53,477 bases of DNA from Mesorhizobium caraganae (GTDB lineage Bacteria > Pseudomonadota > Alphaproteobacteria > Rhizobiales > Rhizobiaceae): assembly GCF_016836705.1 (NCBI RefSeq), contig NZ_JAFCGY010000035.1, positions 1 to 53,477 on the forward strand. Direction: 5' to 3'. Position numbers and translations under genes: made by a program. Numbering within the stretch: position 1 is the stretch's first letter; each line of letters opens with the position of its first letter. The notes below the pieces were generated by a model. The model was not told the origin of the DNA. It saw only the letters and a program-made list of their open reading frames with translations, and did no database searches. Positions 8,009 to 16,342 of the stretch are shown in pieces.

Positions 8009-8398
8009 ATGGCCCAAAGCGTTACCCGAATTCTTGTTCTGATTGCCGGCATCTGCATGGCAGCTACCGAGGCTCAGGCCGATGGGCAAGGCAGCTACGT
8101 GCCTTGCGACAACGGCCTGCGGTGCGTGATGGCGCCCTGCCCTTCCACCAGCGCGCTTGACCTCACCACTGGCAAGGTCGTCAAGGGCGTGTGGGTCGAT
8201 ATTGACGGCCTGCCGCAGCAGGACAAGGCGCTCGACCTTCCGGACAAACTCTATGCCGGCAAGCTCGTTGTCGCAGGTACCATCGAGAACCGGCCGCACA
8301 GCTTCAACGGCAAGCAGTACAGCCTGCCGACATTGGTCGCGACCGGCATCGAACGCACAGCCAAGGACAGCGAACGCAAGCACTGCTCGCCGCGCTGA
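8009..8398 (+). CDS. Small secreted protein of unknown function
   Basis: This 129-residue protein has a signal peptide (hydrophobic RILVLIAGICMAATEAQA, cleavage likely after AQA). The mature part has a cysteine-rich start (CDNGLRCVMAPCP), a beta-rich middle and a late Cys near SERKHCSP. It is predicted to be periplasmic or secreted. I do not recognise a function. A TTG start at 7988 is possible, but the ATG at 8009 leaves the more typical signal peptide. No operon partner is evident; the convergent amidase gene ends 14 bases downstream. Confidence 0.7.
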   Translation: MAQSVTRILVLIAGICMAATEAQADGQGSYVPCDNGLRCVMAPCPSTSALDLTTGKVVKGVWVDIDGLPQQDKALDLPDKLYAGKLVVAGTIENRPHSFNGKQYSLPTLVATGIERTAKDSERKHCSPR

Positions 8399-8411
8399 TA
8401 CTGGACGCCGG

Positions 8412-9704
8412 TCAGAACAGCCTTTCGACCTCAGCCGCGATGCGCAGCAAATGATGGTCATGGCCGTTGCGCGCCACCAGCATCAGCCCGGCCGGCAACG
8501 TCATATCGGGCATCGGCAGCGAGATGGCGCAGAGGTCGAACTGGTTGGCGACCTGCGTGTTGCGCAACAGCAGGCTTTCGGCCTTGTTGCGCAGCGCTTC
8601 GTCGCCGGCCATGGTGGCGATCGAGGGCGCGACGATTGGCACGGTCGGCAGGGCAAGCACATCGATCGACGCCAGGCGCTCGGCCATGGCGGCGGCTAGC
8701 TCGCCGCAGCGGCGGATGGACCTGATATAGACCGATGCAGGAATGGCGAGTGCTCGCGAAAGCGGCCCGCTGACATGCGGGTCCACCGGAACCGATGCTC
8801 CGACGGACAGCCAGTCGGCATGAACCTCGGCACCTTCCATCGATGCGATCGAGGCGCGTTTGGTCGCCGTGCGCATCTCGGCAATCAGATCGTCGATCAA
8901 CAGGTCGACGACGTGCACGCCGCTTTGCTCCAGCGCGCTCAAGCATCGCTCGAAGCCTGCCGCGACCTCCGGCTCCGTCTCGTCGAACAGCACACCGCGC
9001 GGGACGCCAACGCGGAGGCCGGCAACTGACAGTGGCAGATGCAGCGGCGGGAGTTCGTCCCCTGACATGACGGCGTCGGCGACCGCGCAGGCGGCGACGC
9101 TCAGCGCGAGCGGCCCAATCGAATCCAGCGTCGCTGACAGGGGATAGGCGCCGGTCAACGGCACCCGCCGAGCCGTCGGCTTGAAGCCGACGACGCCGTT
9201 CAGCGATGCCGGGATGCGCACCGAGCCGCCAGTATCCGAGCCGATGGCGATGTCGCATGTGCCCTCGGCCACGGAAACGCCGGCGCCCGAGGACGAGCCG
9301 CCGGGAATGCGGCTCGCGTCGGCGGCATTGCCGGGTGTGCCATAGTGCTGGTTGTCGCCGATCGCGGTGAAGGCGAATTCGGTCATGTTGGTCTTGCCGA
9401 TGATGACAGTGCCGGCCTGCCGCAGCCGGTTGACGATTGCCGCGTCGTGCCGGCGAGGTGCGGTGTCCCTTAGCATCAGTGAACCGGCCGTGGTCGGTTC
9501 GCCGGCGACATCGAACAGATCCTTGATCGAGACAATGGTGCCGTCGAGTGGCCCGAGGCTCACGCCGGCCCGTTTGCGAGCATCGCTGGCATCGGCCGCG
9601 GCCCGCGCGGCTTCGGCATAGACCTTGGTGTAGACCTTCTCTTCTGCCGCACGATTGGCAAGACGTGACAGGATGATTTCGAGATGATCGCGGATTGATT
9701 GCAT
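8412..9704 (-). CDS. Amidase signature family hydrolase
   Basis: This 430-residue protein carries the complete Ser-cisSer-Lys triad of the amidase signature family: Lys61 in SIKDLFD, the cis-Ser near 138 in PGGSSSGAG and the nucleophile Ser161 in GSDTGGSVRIP. Such enzymes hydrolyse carboxamides (aryl/alkyl amides, allophanate, glutamyl-tRNA). The length fits a stand-alone amidase of the AtzE or indoleacetamide-hydrolase-like type. It is not GatA with certainty, since no gatB or gatC lies beside it. It is monocistronic, on the opposite strand to its neighbours. The substrate cannot be assigned. Confidence 0.88.
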   Translation of the reverse strand: MQSIRDHLEIILSRLANRAAEEKVYTKVYAEAARAAADASDARKRAGVSLGPLDGTIVSIKDLFDVAGEPTTAGSLMLRDTAPRRHDAAIVNRLRQAGTVIIGKTNMTEFAFTAIGDNQHYGTPGNAADASRIPGGSSSGAGVSVAEGTCDIAIGSDTGGSVRIPASLNGVVGFKPTARRVPLTGAYPLSATLDSIGPLALSVAACAVADAVMSGDELPPLHLPLSVAGLRVGVPRGVLFDETEPEVAAGFERCLSALEQSGVHVVDLLIDDLIAEMRTATKRASIASMEGAEVHADWLSVGASVPVDPHVSGPLSRALAIPASVYIRSIRRCGELAAAMAERLASIDVLALPTVPIVAPSIATMAGDEALRNKAESLLLRNTQVANQFDLCAISLPMPDMTLPAGLMLVARNGHDHHLLRIAAEVERLF

Positions 9705-9835
9705 GTCGATGTCGGACTCCGCCAGGATGCAACGTCTTTAAAGCAAGCACAGAGAGTTCAAGCGGCAGGTTGGGCCTGCGGAAGGGATAACCCGGCCAGC
9801 GTGCCTTTGCACCTGCCAGCGATAGGAAGAGACCG

Positions 9836-10183
9836 ATGCTGTACAAAGGCAGCTGCCACTGCGGCAAGGTGGCGTTCGAATTCAAGGCAGAGCTGACCGG
9901 CGCCGTGCGGTGCAATTGTTCGATCTGCTCGCGTAAGGGCGCGCTTCTATGCGCTATCCCGCATGCCAGCCTGACCGTGCTGGCCTGGGGTGATGATCTC
10001 GGCACCTATACATTCGGCAATCATGCGATGGCGCATCGCTTCTGCCGCACCTGCGGCATCCATCCCTTTGCCGAGGATGTTCGCGAAGGCAGTGAACGCA
10101 GTGCCTATATCAACATCCACTGCGTCGCCGATATCGACCCATCCTCCCTGTCGATCTTTGACTTCGACGGCCGCTCGGTCTGA
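9836..10183 (+). CDS. GFA (CENP-V/GFA domain) zinc protein
   Basis: This 115-residue protein has the cysteine pattern of the GFA family: Cys7 and Cys9 (SCHCG), Cys26, Cys28 and Cys31 (CNCSIC), Cys70 and Cys73 (CRTCG). These bind two zinc ions in a beta-sandwich. The family is named after the glutathione-dependent formaldehyde-activating enzyme, but for most members, including this one, no activity is proven. AGGAAGAG precedes the ATG at a good distance. It stands alone between a convergent decayed gene pair and the amidase. Confidence 0.88.
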   Translation: MLYKGSCHCGKVAFEFKAELTGAVRCNCSICSRKGALLCAIPHASLTVLAWGDDLGTYTFGNHAMAHRFCRTCGIHPFAEDVREGSERSAYINIHCVADIDPSSLSIFDFDGRSV

Positions 10184-10212
10184 AACCTACTCGGTAGCCT
10201 CATCACAACAGC

Positions 10213-10265
10213 AGCCCGAAAACCGCGATGGTCCTCGGGCCGCTGCCAGCGATGGTTTTCGGGCT
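10213..10265 (-). terminator. Inverted repeat downstream of the MFS remnant
   Basis: AGCCCGAAAACC (10213-10224) and GGTTTTCGGGCT (10254-10265) form a 12-bp perfect stem around a 29-base loop. The stem lies four bases past the stop of the MFS remnant and 29 bases past the stop of the GFA gene. It could terminate transcription from either side. There is no long T tract, so rho-independent activity is uncertain. Confidence 0.5.
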
Positions 10266-10268
10266 AGA

Positions 10269-10430
10269 TTACCCAGCGCTTTTCGGGCCGCGCGCGAACA
10301 CCAGGATCGCTGCCAGCAAGGTCGCAGCGCCGCAATAGGCGAAGGCGCTGGCCACACCGGCATTGTCGACCAGCAGGCCGCCGAAGACAGCGCCCAGCGC
10401 AATCGCCACCTGGAAGGTCGACACCATCAG
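10269..10430 (-). pseudogene. MFS transporter, C-terminal fragment only
   Basis: The minus strand encodes about 54 residues that read as the last two membrane helices of a drug/sugar MFS permease: VSTFQVAIALGAVFGGLLVD, then a hydrophobic AFAYCGAATLLAAILVFA segment and a stop at 10269. Nothing of the N-terminal ten helices is present. At about 10430 the frame runs straight into the start of an AraC gene on the other strand. This looks like a deletion that removed most of the permease, the shared promoter and the AraC start codon. Confidence 0.75.
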
Positions 10431-10434
10431 CGGC

Positions 10435-11365
10435 GACCCGCTGACCGACATGCTGCGCGGCTTGCGCCTCGACGGCGTCGACTATGGCCGCTGCGTGCTT
10501 GGCGAGCCCTGGGCCGTGTCCTTTCCCGCGCAGAAAGCGGCGCGGTTCCATTTCATGGGACAGCAAAGCTGCTGGCTGTTTTCGCCGTCGAAGGAGTGGA
10601 TCGAACTGTCGGTGGGCGACGCGCTGCTGATCCCGCGCGGCGACGAGCATATTCTGGCCAGCGCGCCAGGCGTGCCACCCGTTCCGATCGGCCGCTACTC
10701 GATCGAACCGGTATGCGAGAACATCTACGACGTCTCCAACGGCTGCGATGGCTGCAAGACGTTGTTGTTCTGTGGCAGCATGCACTTCAACCTCGACGGC
10801 TCGCACCCGCTGCTCGACATGATGCCCAATCTGATGCAGGCGCATAAGCTCATGACCAACGCGCCAGGCATCCAGCATTTGCTCGATGCCATGGCCGGCG
10901 AGGTGACGATGGACCGGGTCGGCTCCGGCGGCATTCTGGCGCGTCTTGCCGATGTGCTCGCCGCCACCATCATCCGCTCCTGGGTGGAGAATGGCTGCGG
11001 CGATGCCTCCGGCTGGATTGCCGCCGTGCGCAATCCCGATGTCGGCAAGGTGCTCGCCGCCATTCACCTGCAGCCCGACCGCGACTGGACGGTCGAGGCG
11101 CTGGCAAGGCTGATGGGCGCCTCGCGCTCCGCCTTCGCCCAGCGCTTTGCCACCGTCGTCGGCGAAACTCCGGCCAAATATGTGCTGCGCGTGCGCATGC
11201 ACCAGGCCCGGCAATGGCTTACCCGCGACGGTTTGAGAGTGTCGGTGGCGGCGGCGAAACTGGGGCTACGATTCGGAGGCTTCCTTCAGCCGCGCCTTCA
11301 AGCGGGTGATGGGCGTCGCACCGAGCCATCTGCGCAACACCGGCGGCGGCGACATCCACTCGTAA
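10435..11365 (+). pseudogene. AraC-family regulator, decayed (lost start, frameshift)
   Basis: The frame encodes an AraC regulator with an N-terminal cupin domain (from DPLTDMLRGLRLDG, which normally follows the initiator Met) and a C-terminal AraC HTH starting near WTVEALARLMGASRSAFAQ. Two lesions are visible. The normal start is missing because the sequence joins the MFS remnant directly. At 11262-11265 a GGGG run shifts the frame in the second HTH: after AAAKLG the expected YDSEASFSRAFKRVMGVAPS continues in another frame and stops at 11363-11365. One extra G would explain this. Translation could start at TTG 10363 or ATG 10450, but the product would have a broken DNA-binding domain. Confidence 0.8.
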
Positions 11366-11480
11366 GATTCGGGGACGTCCCGCCAGCCCCTCTGCGGCTG
11401 GAGAAATTGCCAAACCTTTTGGACGGCATGTCATTGCAGGCGCGACCAACCTCCATAGTCTCGCAGGCGGAGGAACCACC

Positions 11481-11912
11481 ATGTCCAGTCGCTCTGCGCT
11501 TCTAGCGCTCGCCATTCTGTGCATCTTTCCCGCTCGCGCCTTCGCCCTCGAGGACAGCTACCTGCCGGCCGACAAGATTCCCTATGTCGCCGAAGTGCCC
11601 GACCAGCCGCATCGCCTTGGCCCATTATGGGGCGAGCGGGCCAAGGGGCCGGCCGGCACCTTGCTGAAAGTTCCCGGAAACTGGCGCGCGCCGGTGCATG
11701 CGCACACCGCCGACTACCGCGCAGTGGTGATCAAGGGGCTGTGGGCGCACTGGCAGATGGAGAGCGGCGAAGCGACCAAGGTCGAACTGCCGCCAGGGTC
11801 CTACTGGACCCAAAAGGCCAATGAGATGCACGACGACGCCTGCCTGTCGGAGACGGAGTGCGTGATCCTGCTGATCAACGACACGCCCTACGAGACCTAT
11901 TTCCAGAAATAG
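11481..11912 (+). CDS. Secreted cupin-like protein (DUF4437 type)
   Basis: This 143-residue protein has a signal peptide (LLALAILCIFPARAFA) and one cupin-like beta-barrel. Potential metal ligands are the histidines of APVHAHTADYR, the Glu/Lys region of ESGEATKVELPPGSYW and a later His in ANEMHDD; two Cys (DDACLSETEC) could form a disulfide in the periplasm. The match to the DUF4437-type cupins is by pattern only. No enzymatic role is known. It follows the decayed AraC gene by about 115 bases and may have belonged to its regulon. Confidence 0.65.
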   Translation: MSSRSALLALAILCIFPARAFALEDSYLPADKIPYVAEVPDQPHRLGPLWGERAKGPAGTLLKVPGNWRAPVHAHTADYRAVVIKGLWAHWQMESGEATKVELPPGSYWTQKANEMHDDACLSETECVILLINDTPYETYFQK

Positions 11913-11971
11913 CCACACGATCGCCTGTAGATTCGTGACAGGTCAGCCGCCGGCGTAGAGTGCACAAGGGG

Positions 11972-13075
11972 TCAGCTGGCGTGGCGCAGGCTTACGCCGC
12001 TGCCCTTGTCGAACAGCACGACCTTGTCCGCATTCCACGCGAAGCGCACCGATTGCTCGATCGCCACATCGGTCCTGGCCGGCACGGTGGCGCGCAGCGT
12101 CGTGTCGCCGACCCGCAGAGTCAGGATCTTTTCCACGCCATGGTTCTCGACATCGTGGACGCGCGCCTCGACCGGTGCACCACTCTCCAGATAGACGTCT
12201 TCCGGACGGATGCCGAAGACGAGCGGGCGCCCTTCGGTCGCCGCGCCCGCTTTCGCCCCTCCAAAACCCTTGGCTCCCCCTGAAAGCGGCAGCTCGAAAT
12301 TCATCGGCGCCATCACCGCGCGATTATCCACCAGCCGGCCGTCGATGAGGTTCATCGGCGGCGAGCCGACGAAGCTCGCCACATAGGTATCGCGCGGATT
12401 GTTGTAGATCTCGTGCGGCGTGCCGGTCTGCACGATGCGGCCGTGGTTCAACACGCCGACCTTGTCGCCCATCGACATCGCCTCGATCTGGTCGTGGGTG
12501 ACGAACAGGAAGGTGGCGCCGAGCTGTATCTGCAGGTTCTTCAGCTCCGTCCGTAGCGCCTCGCGCAGCTTGGCGTCGAGCGCCGACAGCGGCTCGTCCA
12601 TCAGGAACACGCGCGGCTTGCGCACGATGGCGCGGCCGATCGAAACGCGCTGCATTTCGCCGCCTGAGAGGCGATCGGTCTTGCGGTCGAGAAGATGCTC
12701 GATCCGCAGTGTCTTGGCGGCCCGCCCAACGCGGTCCTTGATCTCGGCATCGGGCAGCCGGCGGATCTTCGGCTTCAGCGGGAATTCCAGGTTCTCGCGC
12801 ACGGTATAACGCGGGTAGAGCGAATATTGCTGCAGCACCAGTGCCACGTCGCGCTCGGCCGCACCCCAGTCGGCGACATCGACGCCGTCGATGAACACCT
12901 GGCCTTCCGTCGGCTTTTCGAGGCCGGCGACCATGCGCAGCGTCGTCGTCTTGCCGGCTCCCGTCTCGCCGAGCAGCACGAAGAACTCGCCATCGGCGAT
13001 CTCGAGATTGAGCCCGGTCAGCGCGGTGTGGTTGCCGAAGCTCTTGGATATATTCTTGAGCTGGATATGCGCCAT
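11972..13075 (-). CDS. Carbohydrate ABC importer ATPase, second subunit
   Basis: This 367-residue MalK/UgpC-type ATPase has Walker A GETGAGKT (36-43), Q-loop LQQYSLYP (81-88), signature LSGGEMQR (136-143), Walker B VFLMDE (156-161), switch His194 and a C-terminal TOBE regulatory domain. The GETGAGKT loop and the QQYS Q-loop differ from standard MalK and resemble importers that use two different ATPases. It is the last gene of the minus-strand operon; its ATG overlaps the stop of the first ATPase (TGATG). A heterodimer with the 13075-14178 product is likely. Confidence 0.92.
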   Translation of the reverse strand: MAHIQLKNISKSFGNHTALTGLNLEIADGEFFVLLGETGAGKTTTLRMVAGLEKPTEGQVFIDGVDVADWGAAERDVALVLQQYSLYPRYTVRENLEFPLKPKIRRLPDAEIKDRVGRAAKTLRIEHLLDRKTDRLSGGEMQRVSIGRAIVRKPRVFLMDEPLSALDAKLREALRTELKNLQIQLGATFLFVTHDQIEAMSMGDKVGVLNHGRIVQTGTPHEIYNNPRDTYVASFVGSPPMNLIDGRLVDNRAVMAPMNFELPLSGGAKGFGGAKAGAATEGRPLVFGIRPEDVYLESGAPVEARVHDVENHGVEKILTLRVGDTTLRATVPARTDVAIEQSVRFAWNADKVVLFDKGSGVSLRHAS

Positions 13076-14178
13076 CAGAGCCTCACCCCAAGCGACTTGC
13101 CGCTTGCCGTATCGAAGAAATGCGCCTGCGTCGGATCGATCCTGGCGAAGACCCTTTCGCCGGGGCCACCGACGAAGCCGCTCTTGGTGCGGGCACGCAG
13201 CATTTTGGAGCCGACCTTGAGGTCGACAATGTCGAAGGAGCCGAGCGGCTCGACGATCTGCGTTTCGACCGGCAGGAAGCCCTCCGCCGCTTCATGGCGC
13301 ACCAGCACGCCTTCGGGCCGTATGCCGAGCGCCAGCTGGCCGCCGGCATGGCCATTGAGCCTGGACAGAAGAGCCCGCGGGAATTCGAAACCGGCGGCAG
13401 CACCACCGACGGTGACCGAGGCCGAGGACGCTGTTTCTGCGACCGACGCATCGGCGACATTCATCACCGGGCTGCCGACGAACTGCGCCACGAACAGATT
13501 GGCCGGATGCGAATAGACCTCGTCTGGCGAGCCGACCTGCTGCAACACGCCCTCATGCATGATGACGATGCGATCGGCGAGGCTCATCGCCTCGATCTGG
13601 TCATGCGTGACATAGATGGTGGTCGAGCCCTGCTTGATGTGCAGCCGCTTGATCTCGGCGCGCATCTCCTCGCGCAATTTGGCGTCGAGCGCGCCGATCG
13701 GTTCGTCCATCAGCATCGCCTTGGGGCGCCGCACCAGCGCCCTGCCGATAGCGACGCGCTGCATGTCGCCGCCCGACAGCGCCGACGGCTTCTTGGCCAG
13801 GAGGCCGGTGATCTGCAGCGTCTTGGCGACCGAGCGCACTTCCTGGTCGATCTCAGCCTTGCTCTTTCGCGTTGCCCTGAGTGGGAAAGCAACATTCTCG
13901 TAGACGCTCATATGCGGATAGAGCGAGAACGACTGGAACACCATGGCGATGTCGCGGTCGGCGGCCTTGAGATGCTGCACCGGCTTGCCGTCGATCAGTA
14001 TATCGCCGCCATCGATCGTCTCCAGCCCGGCAATGGCGCGCAGCGTCGTCGTCTTGCCGCAGCCGGACTGGCCGAGCAGCACGATGAATTCGTTGTCGTT
14101 GATTTTGAGGTTGAGGTCCTTGATGACCTGGACGGCGCCGAAGAATTTCTGAACGCCACGAAGCTCGATCTGGGTCAA
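13075..14178 (-). CDS. Carbohydrate ABC importer ATPase, first subunit
   Basis: This 367-residue MalK/UgpC-type ATPase has Walker A GQSGCGKT (36-43), Q-loop FQSFSLYP (81-88), signature LSGGDMQR (134-141), Walker B MLMDE (155-159) and a TOBE domain. Its start appears to be a TTG that overlaps the stop of the small membrane protein (TTGA); no better in-frame start exists, and TQIELRGVQ is a normal ATPase N-terminus. Weak start plus overlap suggests translational coupling. It energises the permease pair encoded upstream. Confidence 0.92.
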   Translation of the reverse strand: MTQIELRGVQKFFGAVQVIKDLNLKINDNEFIVLLGQSGCGKTTTLRAIAGLETIDGGDILIDGKPVQHLKAADRDIAMVFQSFSLYPHMSVYENVAFPLRATRKSKAEIDQEVRSVAKTLQITGLLAKKPSALSGGDMQRVAIGRALVRRPKAMLMDEPIGALDAKLREEMRAEIKRLHIKQGSTTIYVTHDQIEAMSLADRIVIMHEGVLQQVGSPDEVYSHPANLFVAQFVGSPVMNVADASVAETASSASVTVGGAAAGFEFPRALLSRLNGHAGGQLALGIRPEGVLVRHEAAEGFLPVETQIVEPLGSFDIVDLKVGSKMLRARTKSGFVGGPGERVFARIDPTQAHFFDTASGKSLGVRL

Positions 14179-14411
14179 TGCGGTGCTCCCGGATTTCGCG
14201 CCGGCTCGTCCGCGCCGTGGCCAGTGCCGGCCTTCTCTTCCGGCGCGATCTTTGAGGTGATGTTGAAGCCGATCAGGCCGATCAGGATGATGGTCACGCC
14301 ATAACTATGCAGCAGCATGTTCCAGGGCTGGCAGAGCGCGATGATGCCGAGCACCATCAGCACCTGGCTTCCGGGTTCTAGATATTTCTGGTTGATGGCG
14401 CGAAAGCTCAT
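14175..14411 (-). CDS. 78-residue membrane protein inside a sugar ABC operon
   Basis: The ATG at 14411 overlaps the permease stop (ATGA) and the stop overlaps the ATPase start, so it is embedded in the operon. The product starts MSFRAINQKYLEPG and has two hydrophobic segments (VLMVLGIIALCQPW and VTIILIGLIGFNITS). A hydrophilic tail rich in Glu, Gly and Ala follows (KIAPEEKAGTGHGADE). Small membrane proteins of unknown role occur in some glycerol and sugar ABC operons of rhizobia. A role as an accessory subunit of the permease is inference. Confidence 0.75.
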   Translation of the reverse strand: MSFRAINQKYLEPGSQVLMVLGIIALCQPWNMLLHSYGVTIILIGLIGFNITSKIAPEEKAGTGHGADEPARNPGAPH

Positions 14412-15367
14412 TTGCGGATCGCTCCGAAAGACATGCCGCGCAGCAGGTGATTGCGCAGCAGGAAGGTGAAGATCGCGACCGGCAGCAGGAACAGGAAGGT
14501 GCCGGCGGCAATCACCGTCCAGTCCGGCAGGCCGGAGCCGACCTGGCTGGGGATGAAGGGCGGTGCCGTTTGGGCACGGCGGCTGGTCATGATCAGTGCG
14601 AAGGCATATTCGTTCCAAGCCGTGATAAAGCAGAAGACGGCGGTGGCAGCGATGCCGGTGGCGGCCTCGGGCAGCACGATCTTGAAGAAGGCCTCCATGC
14701 GGGTATAGCCATCGACGAGCGCCGCCTCCTCATATTCCTTCGGGATCTCGTCCATGAAGCCTTTCATCAGCCAGACCGAGAAGGACAGGTTGAAAGCGGT
14801 ATAGAGAATGACCAGGCCGAGATGGGAATCGTTGAGCCCGACCGCGCGGTACATCAGGAACATGGGGATGGCGACGACCACCGGCGGCAGCATGCGTGTC
14901 GACAGGATGAAGAAGAGCAGGTCCGCCTCCCCCTTCACCTTGAAGCGCGAGAAGCCGTAGGCGGTGAACGTGCCCATGCCGACCGCCAGTACGGTCGAGG
15001 TTATGGCCACGATCAACGAGTTCATGAAGCGGCTCGGATAGCCGGACCACTGCACTTCGCCCTTGCCGTCGCGCACGATCTTTTCGCCACCGTCGAAAAC
15101 GACCCGCTCCCACCAGGGAGCGGCTGCATACTCTTCCGGCGACGCCGGGTTGCGCATCTGCGAGCGCTTGGCGAACAGCTTCACGAAGGGCGATATTTCC
15201 GGCTGGAAGACGACCGTCGGCGGGATGGTGGTGGCGAGATTGCGCGGCTTGAACGCCGTCGAGGCAATCCAGTAGATCGGCGCCAGGAAGATGATCGTCA
15301 CCAGCAGGACAGCGACGATGGCGACGCGGTTGAAGCCTATTTCGGAAGAAGTGCGGACGGCGGCCAT
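14408..15367 (-). CDS. Carbohydrate ABC importer permease, MalG type
   Basis: This 319-residue permease has six predicted membrane helices starting with VAIVAVLLVTIIFLAPIYWI. The cytoplasmic EAA loop reads EYEEAALVDGYTRMEAFFKI and contacts the ATPases. A periplasmic insertion between helix 1 and 2 (about residues 45-120) is longer than in MalG. Its start is one base after the MalF-type gene's stop, so the two are translated together. It forms the channel with the 15369-16274 product. Confidence 0.92.
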   Translation of the reverse strand: MAAVRTSSEIGFNRVAIVAVLLVTIIFLAPIYWIASTAFKPRNLATTIPPTVVFQPEISPFVKLFAKRSQMRNPASPEEYAAAPWWERVVFDGGEKIVRDGKGEVQWSGYPSRFMNSLIVAITSTVLAVGMGTFTAYGFSRFKVKGEADLLFFILSTRMLPPVVVAIPMFLMYRAVGLNDSHLGLVILYTAFNLSFSVWLMKGFMDEIPKEYEEAALVDGYTRMEAFFKIVLPEAATGIAATAVFCFITAWNEYAFALIMTSRRAQTAPPFIPSQVGSGLPDWTVIAAGTFLFLLPVAIFTFLLRNHLLRGMSFGAIRK

Positions 15368-15368
15368 T

Positions 15369-16274
15369 TCAGCGCTCCTTCACCTTGTTGAGGTACTTCA
15401 CGTAGATGTTGGTGATCGCCAGCACCATGATCAGCACGATGTAGGCGAGTGCACAGGAGCGCCCGGTCTGCCATTCCTGGAACGCCATCTTGTAGAGCCG
15501 GATCGAGATCAGTTCGGCCGTCGGCTGGCTGGTCAGGATGTAGGCGAGATCGAAGGTCTTGAACGCCTCCATGGTGCGGAAGATGACCGCGATCATCAGG
15601 ATCGGCGCAACCAGCGGCAGGGTGATGCGGAAGAAGGTGTAGAACGGTCCGGCGCGGTCGATCGCCGCTGCCTCATACAGATGCTTCGGCACCGCCGACA
15701 GGCCGGCCAGCGACAACAGCATGACGAAGGGCGACCACATCCAGATGTCGGTCAGCGCAACTGCATAGAGCGCCATTTTCGGATCCGACAGCCATTCGAA
15801 GGTGCCGAGACCGAGCGCATAGTTGATGATGCCGAAGGACGGATCGTAGAGCAGTTTCCAAAACAGGCCGACGACCGCCATCGACAACATCATCGGCAAA
15901 AGCAGCAGCGTCGTCAGCAAGCCCTTGAGCGGGATGTCGCGATTGAGCAGCATGGCGACGCCGAAACCGACGAGCAGCTGGCCGGCGACCGAGATGATGA
16001 CGTATTTCGCCGTGACGGCGAAGTTGGACCAGACATAGGGGTCGCCAAGCAGGTCGCGATAATTCTGCAGCCCGACGAAATTTGCCGGCGCATTGGTCGA
16101 CGCACGGAAATCGGTGAAGGAATAGCCCAGCGAATAGATCAGCGGGAAGATGTTGAAGACGATCAGGAACAGGATCGTCGGAATGATGAAGAGGTTGCGG
16201 ATCGAAATGTCGCTGAGACCGCGTGCAGCGGCTCGCGAGGACCTGTCCAGCGTGGTGATCATCGTGGTCGCCAA
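15369..16274 (-). CDS. Carbohydrate ABC importer permease, MalF type
   Basis: This 301-residue permease starts its first helix at LFIIPTILFLIVFNIFPLIY. It has the EAA-type loop LYEAAAIDRAGPFYTFFRIT in the late third. A TTG at 16274 has GGGAGCAGG at correct spacing, while an ATG four codons later (16262) lacks one; the TTG is kept, with some doubt. It follows the binding-protein gene after a hairpin, so it is likely made at a lower level than the binding protein. Confidence 0.9.
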   Translation of the reverse strand: MATTMITTLDRSSRAAARGLSDISIRNLFIIPTILFLIVFNIFPLIYSLGYSFTDFRASTNAPANFVGLQNYRDLLGDPYVWSNFAVTAKYVIISVAGQLLVGFGVAMLLNRDIPLKGLLTTLLLLPMMLSMAVVGLFWKLLYDPSFGIINYALGLGTFEWLSDPKMALYAVALTDIWMWSPFVMLLSLAGLSAVPKHLYEAAAIDRAGPFYTFFRITLPLVAPILMIAVIFRTMEAFKTFDLAYILTSQPTAELISIRLYKMAFQEWQTGRSCALAYIVLIMVLAITNIYVKYLNKVKER

Positions 16275-16291
16275 GACCCTGCTCCCGGTTC

Positions 16292-16331
16292 TGAAAAAGA
16301 AAACGGAGGAGGCCCCAATCGCCCCCTCCGT
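16292..16331 (-). terminator. Hairpin and T-rich tract between binding-protein and permease genes
   Basis: On the minus strand ACGGAGG (16325-16331) pairs with CCTCCGT (16303-16309) and is followed by TTTCTTTTTCA. It starts just after the binding-protein stop at 16343. The structure is like a leaky intrinsic terminator or an mRNA-stabilising stem that would give more binding protein than permease. Confidence 0.6.
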
Positions 16332-16342
16332 GAAGAAGTCGG

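Noticed and set aside
13120..14304. A 394-residue plus-strand frame and similar long antisense frames at 14447-15391 and 15291-16439
   Set aside because: All run opposite to ABC importer genes with complete motifs and show no domain of their own.
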